Shown: positions 63,439-64,000 of the stretch, one piece after another
Layout of the letters: every line of letters starts with the position of its first letter
Numbering within the stretch: position 1 is the first letter of the stretch
NCBI RefSeq assembly: GCF_024868665.1
Contig: NC_079902.1
Location: forward strand, 17,329,154-17,393,153
Direction: 5' to 3'
DNA: 64,000 nucleotides
DNA from: Triplophysa rosa
Lineage: Eukaryota > Chordata > Actinopteri > Cypriniformes > Nemacheilidae
The notes under the pieces: generated by a model
The model's input: only the letters and a program-made list of their open reading frames with translations
What the model was told of the DNA's origin: nothing
Databases searched by the model: none
Position numbers and translations under genes: made by a program

Positions 63439-64000
63439 CTGAGCGTTGACACCAGAAGCAAATCGTGCTATTCGCGCGTAGTTGGACGCATGAACATTTT
63501 GAGTTTACTCGCTTCATTTGCGCGTGAAATTCGCTTCATTCGCCCGTGAAATTCACTTCCCAACAAACGCGAATTCGCGTCATGGGAGGGGCTTCTGCCA
63601 GGTCTCGTTGCGAAATGGCTGACATGGATTTTGTTGAGACTTACCAGATTGTCCGACCTCCTCACTCACTTTCTTCCAAGCAAGATCGTTTTCATTCCTG
63701 TTTCGATAAAAGTAAGAAGATGTATCGTACAGCTCCATTCATCCACATACAGCGACAATGATTTTGCCCTCCATTGTTGTTTCGGATTTCTGCCTCCGCT
63801 CGCTACGTCATAATCACGTCACTACTAGAGCAAGCTCCTGATTGGTTAACGCAGCGCGAATATTCGCCAAAGTTCAAAATTTTCAACTCGCGCGAATCAC
63901 GCGTGTCAAACGCCCGAAACGCTCAATTCGTGCCGCAGGATGTCTATCGCGTCTTTGCATTGACTTAACATGTAAATCACTCACGCGTAACGCTTCATTC
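63439..64000. mobile_element. Transposon-like segment running off the window end
   Basis: Starts near GAGCGTTGACACCAGAAGC and is dense in CG-rich palindromic motifs (CGCGAATTCGCG, GTGAAATTCGCTTCATTCGC). A short frame at 63546-63761 (plus) includes MADMDFVETYQIVRPP. The style fits Harbinger-like elements of fish, but the right end lies outside the window, so this is tentative. Confidence 0.4.

Overview
The window looks like nuclear DNA of a ray-finned fish, most likely a cyprinid. It has compact, intron-split vertebrate genes with GT-AG introns, long AT-rich intergenic DNA, many CT/GT microsatellites, and a cyprinid-style repeat load: foldback MITEs beginning AAAGGGATAGTTCACC, tRNA-derived SINEs, hAT-type elements, Ty3/gypsy, DIRS-like and L2-like retroelements. 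Nothing suggests a bacterial, plasmid or organelle origin. The species assignment is inferred from repeat style and was not tested.

All four confidently recognised protein-coding genes lie in the first 20 kb. An alpha-1 adrenergic receptor closest to ADRA1B is on the plus strand (two exons, 3587-4544 and 7473-7918, 467 aa). It converges on eIF4E on the minus strand (seven coding exons, 9413-11475, 216 aa). Next on the minus strand come class III alcohol dehydrogenase adh5 (nine coding exons, 12596-15481, 376 aa) and gar1 of the H/ACA RNP (six coding exons, 17277-19161, 221 aa). I rebuilt the exons by hand from splice sites and conserved protein sequence, and all reading phases close exactly. 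The genes do not form one pathway: they are a hormone receptor, a translation factor, a formaldehyde/S-nitrosoglutathione enzyme and an RNA pseudouridylation factor. eIF4E, ADH5 and GAR1 all lie on human chromosome 4q, so that part looks like conserved synteny.

From about 20 kb to 64 kb I find no gene I can name. The DNA is intergenic, with complex, possibly regulatory unique sequence between layers of transposable elements. The clearest structure is at 27.08-31.60 kb: an LTR retrotransposon carrying only a gag-like ORF (5-bp target duplication GGTTG) lies inside a hAT-type element (8-bp duplication TTCTAAAG), which lies inside a long-inverted-repeat element (TA duplication). Other hAT-type insertions with exact 8-bp duplications are at 15.71-16.45, 24.63-25.44 and 45.05-46.36 kb. 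A solo LTR is at 40.6 kb. A broken L2-like LINE 3' end is at 43.9-44.7 kb. A decayed, 5'-truncated chromodomain gypsy element abuts a DIRS-like tyrosine-recombinase fragment at 53.1-56.4 kb. I found no CRISPR array, rRNA gene or stand-alone tRNA gene; tRNA-like sequences belong to SINEs.

No previously undescribed system is proven. The best candidates for follow-up are the three-level nest and its gag-only element, the 60-bp hairpin insertion in the receptor intron, the GC-AG intron of adh5, and a possible lone signal-peptide exon at 47.4 kb.
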